A stretch of 64,000 nucleotides of DNA. It comes from Rhizobiales bacterium GAS188. Lineage in GTDB: Bacteria > Pseudomonadota > Alphaproteobacteria > Rhizobiales > Beijerinckiaceae. The notes beneath the pieces are model-generated. The model was not told the origin of the DNA. It did not search any database and saw nothing but the letters and a program-made list of their open reading frames with translations. Numbering within the stretch: the first letter of the stretch is position 1; every line of letters starts with the position of its first letter. Shown piece by piece: positions 18,005 to 27,723 of this stretch. The stretch lies in the NCBI GenBank assembly GCA_900104855.1, contig FNSS01000001.1, positions 992,001 to 1,056,000 of the forward strand, written 5' to 3'. Made by a program: the position numbers and the translations under genes.

Positions 18005-18823
18005 ATGACGCACCACTGCGCGCGCCTCGCCGGTCGAACGGCGCTCGTGACCGGAGGCTCACGCGGCATCGGCCGCGCCGTCGCGGAGCGCTTCGCCGCC
18101 GAGGGCGCGACAGTCGCGATCAACCATCCCGGTCACGAGGAGCCGGCGCTGCAGGCGCTCGAAGCCGCAAGGCAAGCGAGCCGCGCGGCGGGACACGATT
18201 CCGGCCGGCATCTGATCATCGGGGCGGATGTCTCCGATGTCCGGGCGGTCGAGGCGATGTTCGAGACCGTGCTCGACACTCTCGGCCGGCTCGATATCCT
18301 GATCAACAATGCCGGCATCCAGAAGGAGCTCCCGAGCGACAAGCTCGACCCGCAGGGGCTCGATCAGGTGCTCGGGGTCAACCTCATGGGCGCCGCTTAT
18401 TGCGCCCAGCTCGCCATCCGCCACTTCCTGTCGCGGGCGGGGGGCGGCGCCATCGTCAACACATCGAGCGTGCACCAGATCATCCCCAAGCCCGGCTATC
18501 TCGGCTATTCGCTGAGCAAGGGCGGGCTCGGCAACCTGACGCGCACCCTCGCCCTCGAATTCGCCGATCGCGGCATCAGGGTGAATGCCGTCGCGCCGGG
18601 CGCCATCCTGACCGAGATGAACGATGCCTGGCGCCATGATGCGAAGGCCAGGGCCGATGTCGAGGCCCATATCCCCATGGGACGAGCCGGCACGGTCGAG
18701 GAGATGGCGGCGGTCTTCGCTTTCCTTGCCTCGGACGACGCCTCCTACATCACCGGCCAGACGATCTTCGCCTGCGGCGGGCTCACCCTCTATGGCGACT
18801 TCATGCGCAATTGGTCATCGTGA
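18005..18823 (+). CDS. Short-chain dehydrogenase/reductase (glucose dehydrogenase-like)
   Basis: NAD(P)-dependent oxidoreductase of the classical SDR fold, 272 aa. Cofactor loop TGGSRGIGRAV near residue 17, NNAG at the fourth strand, catalytic Ser in NTSSVHQ, and YSLSKGG (Tyr-x3-Lys). The tail VEEMAAVFAFLASDDASYITGQTIFACGG is typical of glucose-1-dehydrogenase-type SDRs. It begins 4 bp after the GGDEF/EAL stop, so they may share a transcript. The substrate is not determinable here. Confidence 0.92.
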   Translation: MTHHCARLAGRTALVTGGSRGIGRAVAERFAAEGATVAINHPGHEEPALQALEAARQASRAAGHDSGRHLIIGADVSDVRAVEAMFETVLDTLGRLDILINNAGIQKELPSDKLDPQGLDQVLGVNLMGAAYCAQLAIRHFLSRAGGGAIVNTSSVHQIIPKPGYLGYSLSKGGLGNLTRTLALEFADRGIRVNAVAPGAILTEMNDAWRHDAKARADVEAHIPMGRAGTVEEMAAVFAFLASDDASYITGQTIFACGGLTLYGDFMRNWSS

Positions 18824-18921
18824 AAAGGCGCACCAGGGTGTAAGCAGCCTCGCTGCCATCAGCGCCTGCCCGGAACAACTCTCAACGAATCACCCTCAAG
18901 AATCGCCTCCTGGAGCATCCT

Positions 18922-20724
18922 TTGAAAAGACCTGACAATAAAAGATCTGGAAACGCCAAATCCGCTCGTGCCAAGGCCGTCAGCGCCAAATCCGTGAGCG
19001 CCAAGCCCGCGCCAAGCCGCGATGCCACACGCGCCCGCAACAATGCGCCGATCTCGGGCGGCGAAGCCATCGTGCGCTCGCTGATCGAGAACGGCGTCGA
19101 TACCGTCTTCGGCCTGCCGGGCGCGCAGATGTATTCGCTCTTCGATGCGCTCTATCAGGAGAGCGGACGCATCACGACCTATGGGGCGCGCCACGAGCAG
19201 GGAACGGCCTATATGGCGTTCGGCTATGCGCGCTCGACCGGCCGCCCGGGCGTGTTCTCGGTGGTGCCGGGGCCCGGCATCCTGAACGCCTCGGCCGCCA
19301 TTTCCACCGCCTGGGGCTGCTGCGCGCCGGTGCTGTGCGTCACCGGGCAACTGCCTTCCGAGTTCATCGGGCGCCGGCGCGGACATCTGCATGAAATCCC
19401 CGACCAGCTCGGCACCTTGCGTAGCCTGTGCAAATGGGCGGCGCGCATCGAGCGGCCGGCCGATACGCCGCGCGTGATGAACGAGGCCTTCCGCCAGATG
19501 CTGTCGGGCCGTCCGGGGCCGGTCGCGGTCGAGATGGCCTGGGACGTGATGGGCAAGCGCGAGCAGGTGGTGTTCGACGGTCCGGCCAGCATCGATCAGG
19601 CTCCCGACCCGGATCCCGAGGCGGTGCTGCAGGCCGCCAAGATCCTGGTCTCGGCGAAGCGCCCGATGATCATGCTGGGCAGCGGCGCCCAACATGCGGC
19701 AAAGGAAGTGCGCGCCCTTGCCGAGGCGCTCGACGCGCCGGTCTCGGCGATGCGCGGCGGCCGCGGCATCGTCTCGGAGGCCGATCCGCTCGGCGTATCC
19801 GCCTATGCGGCCTATCTGCTGTGGGAAAAGACCGACGCCCTCATCGCCATCGGCACCCGCGCCGAGATGGCCTATATGCGCTGGACCGGCATGACGACGC
19901 TCATCGATCGGCCGGAAGCCCCGCCCCATCTCATCCGCATCGACATCGACCCCGAGGAGATGCTGCGACTGAAGCCTCATGCCGGCATCGTGGCGGATTC
20001 GGCAGCAGGAGCCCGCGCCCTGCTCGAGGCGGTGCAGGCGCTGAAGCGCCCGCGCCGCGACAACCGCAAGACGATCGCTGCCGCCAAGGTCAAGGCCGCC
20101 AAGGCGGTCAGCAAGGTGCAGCCGCAGGTCGATTATCTCGACACCATCCGCGAGGTGCTGCCGCGCGACGGCTTCTTCGTCACCGAGCTCTGCCAGGCTG
20201 GCTTCACCTCCTATACGAGCTTCCCGGTCTACGAGCCGCGCACCTATGTGTCCGAGGGCTTCCAGGGGACGCTCGGGGCCGGCTTCCAGACGGCGCTCGG
20301 CGTCAAGGTCGCCCATCCCGACAAGGCCGTCGTGTCGATCACCGGCGATGGCGGCTTCATGTTCGGCGTGCAGGAGCTTGCGACCGCGGCCCAGCACGAT
20401 ATCGGCCTCGTCACCGTGCTCTTCAACAATGACAGCTTCGGCAATGTGCGCCGCGACCAGGATACGCGCTTTGGCGGGCGAGTGATCGGGGCGGACCTCG
20501 TCAATCCCGACTTCATGAAGCTCGCCGACAGCTTCGGCGTGGCCGGCTACCGGGTGCATTCGCCCGCCGAGCTGAAGCCCGTCCTGGCGCGCGCCATCGC
20601 GGCCGGCAAGCCCTGCCTGATCGAGGCCGTGGTCAAGAAGGGCAGCGAGGTCTCCCCTTGGGAGTTCCTGATGACTTCCGGCCGCGCCGGCCAAACTGCG
20701 CCCCCGGCACGACGACGCGCCTGA
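18922..20724 (+). CDS. Thiamine-pyrophosphate enzyme, acetolactate synthase-like
   Basis: ThDP-dependent decarboxylase/synthase family, 600 aa. Three domains: N-terminal PYR domain with the catalytic-type Glu in GARHEQGTAYMA, a central domain, and the PP domain with ITGDGGFMFGVQELATA through LFNN (GDG-N cofactor motif). It starts at TTG 18922 (GGAG about 7 nt upstream). The first 45 residues are a Lys/Ala/Ser-rich low-complexity extension made of 15-bp DNA repeats and are not part of the enzyme fold. There is no regulatory (ilvH) subunit next to it, so valine/isoleucine synthesis is unlikely to be its role; oxalyl- or sulfoacetaldehyde-type activities cannot be told apart by eye. Confidence 0.88.
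   Translation: MKRPDNKRSGNAKSARAKAVSAKSVSAKPAPSRDATRARNNAPISGGEAIVRSLIENGVDTVFGLPGAQMYSLFDALYQESGRITTYGARHEQGTAYMAFGYARSTGRPGVFSVVPGPGILNASAAISTAWGCCAPVLCVTGQLPSEFIGRRRGHLHEIPDQLGTLRSLCKWAARIERPADTPRVMNEAFRQMLSGRPGPVAVEMAWDVMGKREQVVFDGPASIDQAPDPDPEAVLQAAKILVSAKRPMIMLGSGAQHAAKEVRALAEALDAPVSAMRGGRGIVSEADPLGVSAYAAYLLWEKTDALIAIGTRAEMAYMRWTGMTTLIDRPEAPPHLIRIDIDPEEMLRLKPHAGIVADSAAGARALLEAVQALKRPRRDNRKTIAAAKVKAAKAVSKVQPQVDYLDTIREVLPRDGFFVTELCQAGFTSYTSFPVYEPRTYVSEGFQGTLGAGFQTALGVKVAHPDKAVVSITGDGGFMFGVQELATAAQHDIGLVTVLFNNDSFGNVRRDQDTRFGGRVIGADLVNPDFMKLADSFGVAGYRVHSPAELKPVLARAIAAGKPCLIEAVVKKGSEVSPWEFLMTSGRAGQTAPPARRRA
18958..19012 (+). repeat. 15-bp tandem repeat (about x3.7) at the 5' end of the TPP-enzyme gene
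   Basis: Units AAATCCGCTCGTGCC, AAGGCCGTCAGCGCC and AAATCCGTGAGCGCC are followed by a partial unit. They encode repeated K-S/A-x-x-A pentapeptides in the disordered N-terminal extension. Confidence 0.75.
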
Positions 20725-20766
20725 GGGGCGTTTCCCGGGGGCGGCCGCCCTTGCTATAGGGGCTGG

Positions 20767-21450
20767 GTGAAGCGCTCCCTGGCCCTCGCCCTCCTCGCCG
20801 CTTTCGGTCTCGTCCTGCTCATGGCGATTCTCGCGGCCCACCCCGATCTCGATCTCGCCATCGCAAGGCGCTTCTACGCGATGGAGGGGGAGAGCTTCGG
20901 GGCGCGTTCCGACGGCTTGCTGATCGTGCTGCGCGATCTCGGTTATTACCTGCCGATCGCCCTGCTCGCTCTCGCTTGCCTCGGCTGGCTGCGCGGCAGA
21001 TGGAGCCCCGCAGCCGCCAAGGTCTTCACCGGCCGGCGCATCCTGTTCCTGGCCCTGAGTTTTGCGATCGGGCCGGGCCTCATCGTCAACGCCGTCCTGA
21101 AGGACGTGTCGCATCGGCCGCGCCCGGCCCAGGTGGAAGAGTTCGGCGGCTCGAGCGCCTTCCGCCCCTGGTATGCTTTCGACGGCGTCTGCGCCAAAAA
21201 CTGCTCCTTCGCCTCGGGCGAAGTCGCCGGCGCGACCTGGCTCTTGGCACCCGCTTCGCTCGCTCCGCCGGCCTGGCGGACCCTGGCGCTTACAGGTGCA
21301 GCTCTCTTTGCGGTCACGGTCGGCGTGTTGCGCATGGCGTTCGGGGGCCATTTCGCCTCCGATGTCGTTGCGGCGGCGCTCGTCACCCTCGCCTGCATCC
21401 TCGCGCTCGGCTGGGGCTTGCGGCGAAGACGTGCTGCGCCACCCCTTTGA
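20767..21450 (+). CDS. PAP2-family membrane phosphatase, LpxE-like
   Basis: Membrane lipid phosphatase, 227 aa with about six helices. The three PAP2 motifs are visible: KDVSHRPRP (K-x6-RP), CSFASGE in the place of PSGH, and RMAFGGHFASD (R-x5-H-x3-D). The NCSFxSGE variant is typical of proteins grouped with lipid A or phosphatidylglycerophosphate phosphatases rather than undecaprenyl pyrophosphatases. The start is GTG at 20767. It probably acts on a lipid phosphate on the periplasmic side; the exact substrate is inference. Confidence 0.85.
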   Translation: MKRSLALALLAAFGLVLLMAILAAHPDLDLAIARRFYAMEGESFGARSDGLLIVLRDLGYYLPIALLALACLGWLRGRWSPAAAKVFTGRRILFLALSFAIGPGLIVNAVLKDVSHRPRPAQVEEFGGSSAFRPWYAFDGVCAKNCSFASGEVAGATWLLAPASLAPPAWRTLALTGAALFAVTVGVLRMAFGGHFASDVVAAALVTLACILALGWGLRRRRAAPPL

Positions 21451-21590
21451 TACGCACCGCTTTGACGTTCTCGGGGCTTGGCCCTTGGTCATTTGGCTCT
21501 TAGCTATGAGTGAAGGCTGTGCAGGCGGTTCCGGCGGGCGTCATCGCCCTCGCTCATGCTGAACCCGATTCGCGCTGGAGGAGAGACGCC

Positions 21591-22163
21591 TTGGCTGCAA
21601 CGACAGGCATAAGGCGCCCTCGCCAGATCGGACGCCCGCTTGCCGATCTCGTGGCGCCGGCGCTCGGCAAGACGCTCGCGGCGCGCGGTTTTGCGGCCGC
21701 CGATGTGGTGATGGCCTGGCCGGATATCGTGGGCGAGCGCCTGGCCGGCATCTGCGAACCGGTATCGCTCGATTGGCCGCGCGCCACGAAGGGGCGTGCC
21801 ATACCTAAGCGGCGCGGCGGCTTCGCGGAGGGCGAAGGCCAGCCGGATCTCGCGCCCGTTGGCGGCGAGGCGCGGGGCGGAGCCACCTTGGTGATGCGCG
21901 TCGAAGGCGCCTTCGGCCTCGAGGTCCAGCATCTCACGCCGCTCATCCTGGAGCGGGTGAACGCCTATTTCGGCTGGCGCTGCGCCGAGAGGCTCGTCAT
22001 CCGCCAAGGCCGCGTCACGCCCAAGGCCAAGACACGGGCGCCCCCTGCCCCGCCGGACCCCCAGGCGCTCGCCAAGGGACGCAAGATCGCCGCCGGCATC
22101 ACCGACGACACGCTGCGCGAGGCGCTGTCGCAGCTCGGCGCGCTGGTGCTGGCAAAGCGTTGA
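21591..22163 (+). CDS. DUF721 (DciA-like) protein
   Basis: Protein of 190 aa with the DUF721 fold. DciA, the founding characterised member, loads the replicative helicase in bacteria lacking DnaC. Visible marks: PRQIGRPLADLVAPALGKTLAARGFA, then AWPDIVGERLAGICEPVSL. The TTG at 21591 is preferred because GGAGGAG ends 7 nt upstream; a GTG at 21510 would add 27 unrelated residues. It sits directly before the DsbA-like gene and smc, a common order in Hyphomicrobiales. I do not see mutY, which often precedes it; a PAP2 gene is there instead. Confidence 0.82.
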   Translation: MAATTGIRRPRQIGRPLADLVAPALGKTLAARGFAAADVVMAWPDIVGERLAGICEPVSLDWPRATKGRAIPKRRGGFAEGEGQPDLAPVGGEARGGATLVMRVEGAFGLEVQHLTPLILERVNAYFGWRCAERLVIRQGRVTPKAKTRAPPAPPDPQALAKGRKIAAGITDDTLREALSQLGALVLAKR

Positions 22164-22343
22164 ACTCTGCCCCACAGGCCGAAATCGCGCAAAATCGCAC
22201 CCGCAATCACACAGGATCGTGACTCCAATTCTGCCTCAAACGCCAATTATGCGGAGATCGCGACGTCTCGTCTCAACGATTCGCCCGTGCTAACGAGATG
22301 GCCGCTCGAAGCGTCGATCCAAGGCCCAAGGAGTGCCCCGCCC

Positions 22344-22991
22344 ATGCTCACCCGCCGCCATGCCACCCGGATTCTCGGCGCGACCGCGCTTGCGGGCGTC
22401 ACCGGTCTCAAAGCCATGATCACACCTGCCCGCGCGGCTGATCCGAGCAGCGCCGATCTCGCCATGGCCGGGCCGCTCGGCGATGTCTGGCTCGGCTCGG
22501 CGGACGCCAAATGCACCATCATCGAATATGCCTCGATGACCTGCACCCATTGCGCAGCCTTCCACCGCCTCACCTGGCCCAAGCTGAAATCGACCTATAT
22601 CGACACCGGCAAGGTGCATTTCACCTTGCGCGAATTCCCGCTCGACCCGCTGGCCAGCGCCGGCTTCATGCTGGCCCGCTGCGCCGGCAATGACAAATAT
22701 TTCGCGATGACCGACCTTCTGTTCGACAAGCAGGACGACTGGGCCTTCGTCAAGAAGCCGCTGGAGTCGTTGGCCTCGCTGACCAAGCAGGCCGGTTTCA
22801 CACAGAAATCCTTCGAGGAATGTTTGAAGAATCAGGAGATTCGTGCTGGCGTCGAAGCTGTTCGTTCGCGTGCCGATACGATTCTCGGCGTCGATGCCAC
22901 GCCGACCTTCTTCATCAACGGGAAGAAGTATGATGGGGAAATGAACTTTGAGGCCATGGACAAGATCATCGCGCCGATCGTCAATGCCTGA
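22344..22991 (+). CDS. DsbA-family thiol:disulfide protein
   Basis: Exported thioredoxin-fold protein, 215 aa. ATG at 22344 has AAGGAG 8 nt upstream and opens a signal peptide (MLTRRHATRILG, alanine-rich core, ARAAD). The active site is CTHC in YASMTCTHCAAFH, the cis-Pro loop is in GVDATPTFFING, and the insertion between them is helical as in DsbA/Com1-type proteins. An upstream ATG at 22287 adds 19 residues and would bury the signal peptide. It probably forms or isomerises disulfides in the periplasm. It lies between DUF721 and smc. Confidence 0.9.
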   Translation: MLTRRHATRILGATALAGVTGLKAMITPARAADPSSADLAMAGPLGDVWLGSADAKCTIIEYASMTCTHCAAFHRLTWPKLKSTYIDTGKVHFTLREFPLDPLASAGFMLARCAGNDKYFAMTDLLFDKQDDWAFVKKPLESLASLTKQAGFTQKSFEECLKNQEIRAGVEAVRSRADTILGVDATPTFFINGKKYDGEMNFEAMDKIIAPIVNA

Positions 22992-23066
22992 CGAAAGCAA
23001 GCTTTCGATGGGCGAGGCCCGGACCCTCCTGCCGCTCGCGCGGGAGGGGGAAGTGGTGCTGCGCTC

Positions 23067-26000
23067 ATGAAGCTCGCTCGCCTGCGGGTTGCAGGCTTCA
23101 AGACCTTCGTCGAACCGACCGAAATCCTGTTCGAGGACGGGCTTTCGGGTGTTGTCGGCCCGAATGGCTGCGGCAAGTCCAATCTCGTCGAGGCCTTGCG
23201 CTGGGTGATGGGCGAGAACGCCCAGAAGAACCTGCGCGCCGCCGCCATGGACGACGTGATCTTCTCCGGCTCGAATATGCGCCCGGCGCGCAGCACGGCC
23301 GAGGTGCTTTTGACCCTCGACAATCAGAGCCGCACGGCACCGGCCGCCTTCAACGAGCATGACACGCTCGAAGTCTCGCGCAAGATCGAGCGCGAGAAGG
23401 GGTCGACCTACCGCATCAATTCCCGCGAGGTGCGGGCCCGCGACGTGCAGATCCTGTTCGCGGACGCAGCGACCGGCGCGCGCTCGCATGCGCTGGTGCG
23501 GCAGGGACAGATCGGCGAGATCATCTCCGCCAAACCGCAAGCGAGGCGGCGCATTCTCGAGGATGCGGCGGGCATTGCCGGCCTGCATACGCGCCGCCAC
23601 GAGGCGGAGCTGCGCCTGAACGCCTCCGAGGCCAATCTGGCGCGCGTCGAGGATGTGCTGAAGCAGCTCGACCAGCAGATCGACAGCCTGAAGCGCCAGG
23701 CGCGCCAGGCGGAGAAATATCGCTCGCTCGCCGCCAGCATCCGCAAGGCGCAGGCCCTGCTGTCGCTGATCTCGATGGCGGATGCCCAGAAGACCGTGCT
23801 GGAGGCCGAGAGCGCCCTGACCATGGCGACCGCCGGCCTCGCCGAAACCGCGCAGATCCAGGCCCAGGCCGCGACCGCGCAGGCGATAGCTGCCGCTGCG
23901 CTGCCGCCCCTGCGCGAGAGCGAGGCGAAGGCCGCCTCCGGCCTGCAGCGCCTCTTGATCGCCCGCGAGGCGCTCGACGGCGAGGAGCGGCGCATGAAGG
24001 AGCGCCGCGCCGAGCTCGAGCGCCGGCTCGCCGAGGCCCGCGCCGATCTCGAGCGCGCCCAGAGCCTGCTCGGCGATGCCGACGCCAATCTGAAGCGCCT
24101 GGCGAGCGAGGCCGAGAGCTTGACCGAGGCCGCTTCCGACAATGATGCGGTCGAAGCCCCGTTGCGCGCCCGCCTTGAGGAGGCGCAAGCCGAGCTCGCG
24201 GCGAGCGATTCCGCCTTGTCCGAGGCGCAGAAGGCTGCAGCCGAGGCGTCGGCCTTGCGCGCTACGGCCGAACGCGCCTCGCGCGAAGAAACCGCACGTG
24301 CGGCGCGGCTCGCGACCGAGCTGCAACGCGTGCTCGGCGAGGTGGAGAGGCTGGCGGGCGAGCAGGCCCGGCTCGCCGATATCGAGGCGGCCCGCGCCGT
24401 GATGGCGGAGGCCGAAGACGTGTTCGCGGCCTCCGAGGCCAAGGCCCGCGCGGCGCGCGAAGCGCATGCGGCGGCGCGCGAGACGGAGCAGCGTGGCCGC
24501 GCCCCGCTGGCCGCGGCCGAGCGTGAAGCCCAGAGGCTCGAAACCGAGGCGCGCACCTTGCGCAAGCTGGTCGAGCCGGCCGTGACCCAATGGCCTCCCG
24601 TGCTCGACCATGTGACCGCCAGGAAGGGCTATGAGGCGGCGCTCGGCGCCGCGATGGGCGAGGATCTCGACGCTTCGACCGACATCTCGGCGCCCGCCCA
24701 CTGGGCCCTCATCGAGGCCGAGGACGATGCCGCCTTGCCCGCAGGCGCCCTGCCCTTGTCAGGGCTCGTCCAGGCGCCACGCGCCTTGCAGCGGCGCCTC
24801 GACCAGATCGGCGTCGTCGACCGGAGCGCCGGCGAAGCTTTGCGCGCGGCGCTGCGCCCGGGGCAGATCCTGGTGTCGCCAGAGGGCGATATCTGGCGCT
24901 GGGACGGCTTCACCTCCGCGGCCGATGCGCCTTCGGCGGCCGCCCGGCGCCTCGCGGAACGCAACCGCCTGGGCGATCTCGAGGCCGCGGGCGCCGCGGC
25001 CCGCGAGAGCCTGGCGCTGCTGCGCACCGAATCGGAGCGCCTGGCAGGCGCTGTGAGGCAGGCGGCCATCGAGGAGACCCGTGCCATCGAGATGATGGCC
25101 GCCTCCCGCCGCGAATTCGACACGGCGCGCGAGAAGCTCAGCCAGGCCGAGCGGCGCTCGGCGGGGCTTTCGGCCACGATCGCCACCGCCAATGAGGCCA
25201 AGCGCCGCCTCGAAGACGATGTGGCGGATGCGCGCCGGCGCGCCGAGGAGGCCGAGGCCGCGTTGCAGGACCTGCCGGAATCGGGTGGGCTCGAGGCGGC
25301 GCTCGCAACCGCGCGTGCCGCGTCGCAAGCGAACCGCGACACGATGGCACAGGCCAAAGCGGCGCTCGAATCTGCGCGTCGCGACAATGCCTTGCGCATG
25401 AGCCGTTTGCAGGCGATCGCGACGGAAAGCGCCGCCTGGGAGGAGCGTCGGACGCGCGCCGGCGCCCAGATCACCGATTTGGCCGAGCGCCGCGAAGAGA
25501 CCGAGGCCGGCATCGCGAGCCTCGACGAGGCGCCGGCGGCCTTCCTGGAGAAGCGGCGAGCCCTGCTCCACGATCTCGAACAGGCCGAGGCGGCGCGCCG
25601 TGCCGCCGCCGATCAGCTGGCGGCCGCCGAGGCGACGCAGAGCGAGGCCGACCGCGCCGCTCGCCAGGCGATCGATTCGCTGGCGAATGCGCGTGAAGCC
25701 AAGGCGCGCTCCGAGGAGAGGCTGTCGGGTGCCACGGAGCGGCGCCAGACCCTGATCGCCGGCGTGCGCGACGAGCTCGAGACCGAGCTTTCCGCCTTGC
25801 CCGGATTGGCCGGCGTATCGCTCGACGAGGCGCTGCCCGAGGCGCGCGGCGTCGAGGAGAGGCTGACGAGCCTGAAACAGGAGCGCGAGCGCCTGGGCGG
25901 CGTCAACCTGCTCGCCGACGAAGAGCTGACCACGATCGAGACCGAACGCAACAAACTCGGCACGGAGCGCGACGACCTCACCGAGGCCATCAAGCGGCTG

Positions 26001-26516
26001 CGCCAGGCCATCGCCAGCCTCAATCGCGAGGGAGCCGAGCGGCTGACTGCGGCCTTCGTCACGGTGAACGCGCATTTCCAAAGCCTTTTCAAGACCTTGT
26101 TCGGCGGCGGCTCGGCCGAGCTGCAGCTCGTCGAATCGGATGATCCGCTCGAGGCCGGGCTCGAGCTCGTCGCCAATCCGCCCGGCAAGAAGCCGCAGAC
26201 GCTGTCGCTGCTTTCGGGCGGCGAGCAGGCGCTGGCCGCCACCGCCCTGATCTTCGCGGTGTTCCTGACCAATCCCTCGCCCATTTGTGTGCTCGACGAG
26301 GTGGATGCGCCGCTCGACGACGCCAATGTCGAGCGCTTCTGCGATCTGGTGCGTGACATCGCCGCCAGGACCAGCACGCGCTTCCTGGTGATCACCCACA
26401 ACCCGATCAGCATGGCGCGCATGGATCGGCTCTACGGCGTCACCATGCCGGAACGAGGCGTATCGCAGATCGTCTCTGTCGATCTCGAAACCGCCGAGCG
26501 CTTCGCGGCCGAGTAA
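23067..26516 (+). CDS. smc: Chromosome segregation protein SMC
   Basis: ATPase of the condensin complex, 1149 aa. The N-terminal head has Walker A GPNGCGKSN (31-39) and QIGEIISAKPQARRRILEDAAGI; two long Ala/Glu/Arg-rich coiled coils flank a hinge near residues 510-650; the C-terminal head carries signature LLSGGEQAL and Walker B ICVLDEVDAPLDD followed by the FLVITHNP D-loop/switch region. The full architecture is intact. The hinge of alphaproteobacterial SMCs is reduced, which fits the short globular part. scpA/scpB are not nearby. Confidence 0.97.
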   Translation: MKLARLRVAGFKTFVEPTEILFEDGLSGVVGPNGCGKSNLVEALRWVMGENAQKNLRAAAMDDVIFSGSNMRPARSTAEVLLTLDNQSRTAPAAFNEHDTLEVSRKIEREKGSTYRINSREVRARDVQILFADAATGARSHALVRQGQIGEIISAKPQARRRILEDAAGIAGLHTRRHEAELRLNASEANLARVEDVLKQLDQQIDSLKRQARQAEKYRSLAASIRKAQALLSLISMADAQKTVLEAESALTMATAGLAETAQIQAQAATAQAIAAAALPPLRESEAKAASGLQRLLIAREALDGEERRMKERRAELERRLAEARADLERAQSLLGDADANLKRLASEAESLTEAASDNDAVEAPLRARLEEAQAELAASDSALSEAQKAAAEASALRATAERASREETARAARLATELQRVLGEVERLAGEQARLADIEAARAVMAEAEDVFAASEAKARAAREAHAAARETEQRGRAPLAAAEREAQRLETEARTLRKLVEPAVTQWPPVLDHVTARKGYEAALGAAMGEDLDASTDISAPAHWALIEAEDDAALPAGALPLSGLVQAPRALQRRLDQIGVVDRSAGEALRAALRPGQILVSPEGDIWRWDGFTSAADAPSAAARRLAERNRLGDLEAAGAAARESLALLRTESERLAGAVRQAAIEETRAIEMMAASRREFDTAREKLSQAERRSAGLSATIATANEAKRRLEDDVADARRRAEEAEAALQDLPESGGLEAALATARAASQANRDTMAQAKAALESARRDNALRMSRLQAIATESAAWEERRTRAGAQITDLAERREETEAGIASLDEAPAAFLEKRRALLHDLEQAEAARRAAADQLAAAEATQSEADRAARQAIDSLANAREAKARSEERLSGATERRQTLIAGVRDELETELSALPGLAGVSLDEALPEARGVEERLTSLKQERERLGGVNLLADEELTTIETERNKLGTERDDLTEAIKRLRQAIASLNREGAERLTAAFVTVNAHFQSLFKTLFGGGSAELQLVESDDPLEAGLELVANPPGKKPQTLSLLSGGEQALAATALIFAVFLTNPSPICVLDEVDAPLDDANVERFCDLVRDIAARTSTRFLVITHNPISMARMDRLYGVTMPERGVSQIVSVDLETAERFAAE

Positions 26517-26572
26517 GCGCAAACCTGACGATTCCCTTGACCGGGGCCGCCTCTTCGCCTTGAACATCGCGC

Positions 26573-26899
26573 ATGAGCGAGCCATCGAAGGACGAACTCG
26601 ACCGTCGGCGCGCCGAACTCGAGGCGAAACTGCGCGCCTTGCGGCCACCAGAGGCTGCTCCCGCCGAGCCGCGGCGCGCCAGCGGTCAAGGCTCGGCTCT
26701 CGGCCAGGCGATGCGGGTATCGACCGAATTCGTCGCGGGGCTTGCGGTCGGGGCCGCTCTTGGATATGGGGCTGACCGACTCCTTGGCACTTCGCCCTGG
26801 TGTTTCATTCTTTTCTTCCTGCTCGGTTTTGTGGCGAGCGTTCTGAACGCTTTCCGCGCGGCCGGGCTCACAAAGCCGCAGGAACGCCGCGACAGCTAG
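26573..26899 (+). CDS. atpI: ATP synthase protein I
   Basis: Small membrane protein (108 aa) that assists c-ring assembly and often Mg uptake. A charged helical N-terminus (DELDRRRAELEAKLRAL) precedes two transmembrane helices: FVAGLAVGAALGYGADRLL and CFILFFLLGFVASVLNAFR. This is the AtpI layout, and it heads the F0 gene cluster, 79 bp before atpB. Confidence 0.9.
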   Translation: MSEPSKDELDRRRAELEAKLRALRPPEAAPAEPRRASGQGSALGQAMRVSTEFVAGLAVGAALGYGADRLLGTSPWCFILFFLLGFVASVLNAFRAAGLTKPQERRDS

Positions 26900-26978
26900 A
26901 CGTGCCTCGACACCTGGTCGACGCGCCAGTTGGCGGGCATCTTGCGGCAGGCCAAGCGTGGAGCGAACGGACAGGTCC

Positions 26979-27722
26979 ATGAATCCGATCGAGCAGTTCG
27001 AGATTTCGACGCTGAAGAGCCTCGGCAATCTGGGCAACTATCATTTCGCCTTCACCAACTCATCCGCCTACATGGTCCTGTGCTTCGCCATCATCGCGGG
27101 CGTGACCTTGTTCGCCATGCGCGGCGACCAGCTGGTGCCGGGACGGCTGCAATCGGCGGTGGAGGCGATCTACGAATTCATCGCCGACACGGTGCGCCAA
27201 TCGGCGGGCGAAGAGGGCATGAAGTTCTTTCCCTTCGTGTTCTCGATCTTCGCCTTCGTGCTGGTCTGCAACCTGATCGGCCTCGTGCCCTACACCTTCA
27301 CGGTCACGAGCCACATCATCGTCACGGCATCCTTGGCGATTTTGGTGTTTGCCATCGTCATCGGCTACGGATTTTGGAAGAACGGGCTCGGTTTCCTGCA
27401 TCTCTTCGCCCCCTCGGGCGTGCCGGGCTGGCTGATGCCGCTCATTGTCGTAATCGAGATCATCTCCTTCCTGTCGCGCCCCTTGAGCCTCTCAGTGCGC
27501 CTGTTCGCCAACATGCTGGCCGGCCATATGGCGCTCAGCATCATCGCGAGCTTCGTGGCCATCCTGCTCGGAGCCGGCCTGTGGGCGATCCTGGCGCCGG
27601 TCCCCCTGGCGATGACGGTCGCGCTCGTCGCCCTCGAAGCACTCGTGGCGTTCCTCCAGGCCTATGTCTTTGCCATTCTGACCTGCATCTATCTCAACGA
27701 CGCGCTGCACCCCCACCATTGA
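26979..27722 (+). CDS. atpB: F0F1 ATP synthase subunit a
   Basis: Proton-channel subunit a, 247 aa. The essential Arg is in [19 protein letters not shown], the conserved helix-4 segment. Six or so hydrophobic helices are visible. ATG at 26979 is used; the frame extends upstream to a GTG at 26958 with no conserved sequence. The F0 cluster lacks F1 genes, as usual in Hyphomicrobiales and Rhodobacterales. Confidence 0.96.
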   Translation: MNPIEQFEISTLKSLGNLGNYHFAFTNSSAYMVLCFAIIAGVTLFAMRGDQLVPGRLQSAVEAIYEFIADTVRQSAGEEGMKFFPFVFSIFAFVLVCNLIGLVPYTFTVTSHIIVTASLAILVFAIVIGYGFWKNGLGFLHLFAPSGVPGWLMPLIVVIEIISFLSRPLSLSVRLFANMLAGHMALSIIASFVAILLGAGLWAILAPVPLAMTVALVALEALVAFLQAYVFAILTCIYLNDALHPHH

Positions 27723-27723
27723 C

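Noticed and set aside
18859-21492. Very long open frame on the minus strand (877 codons) opposite the TPP-enzyme and PAP2 genes
   Set aside because: High-GC coding DNA leaves open antisense frames; its translation is Arg/Ala/His/Gly-rich without motifs, while the plus strand shows clear enzyme families.
22290-24701. 803-codon minus-strand frame opposite the DsbA-like gene and smc
   Set aside because: Shadow of smc codon use; no conserved features and low-complexity composition.
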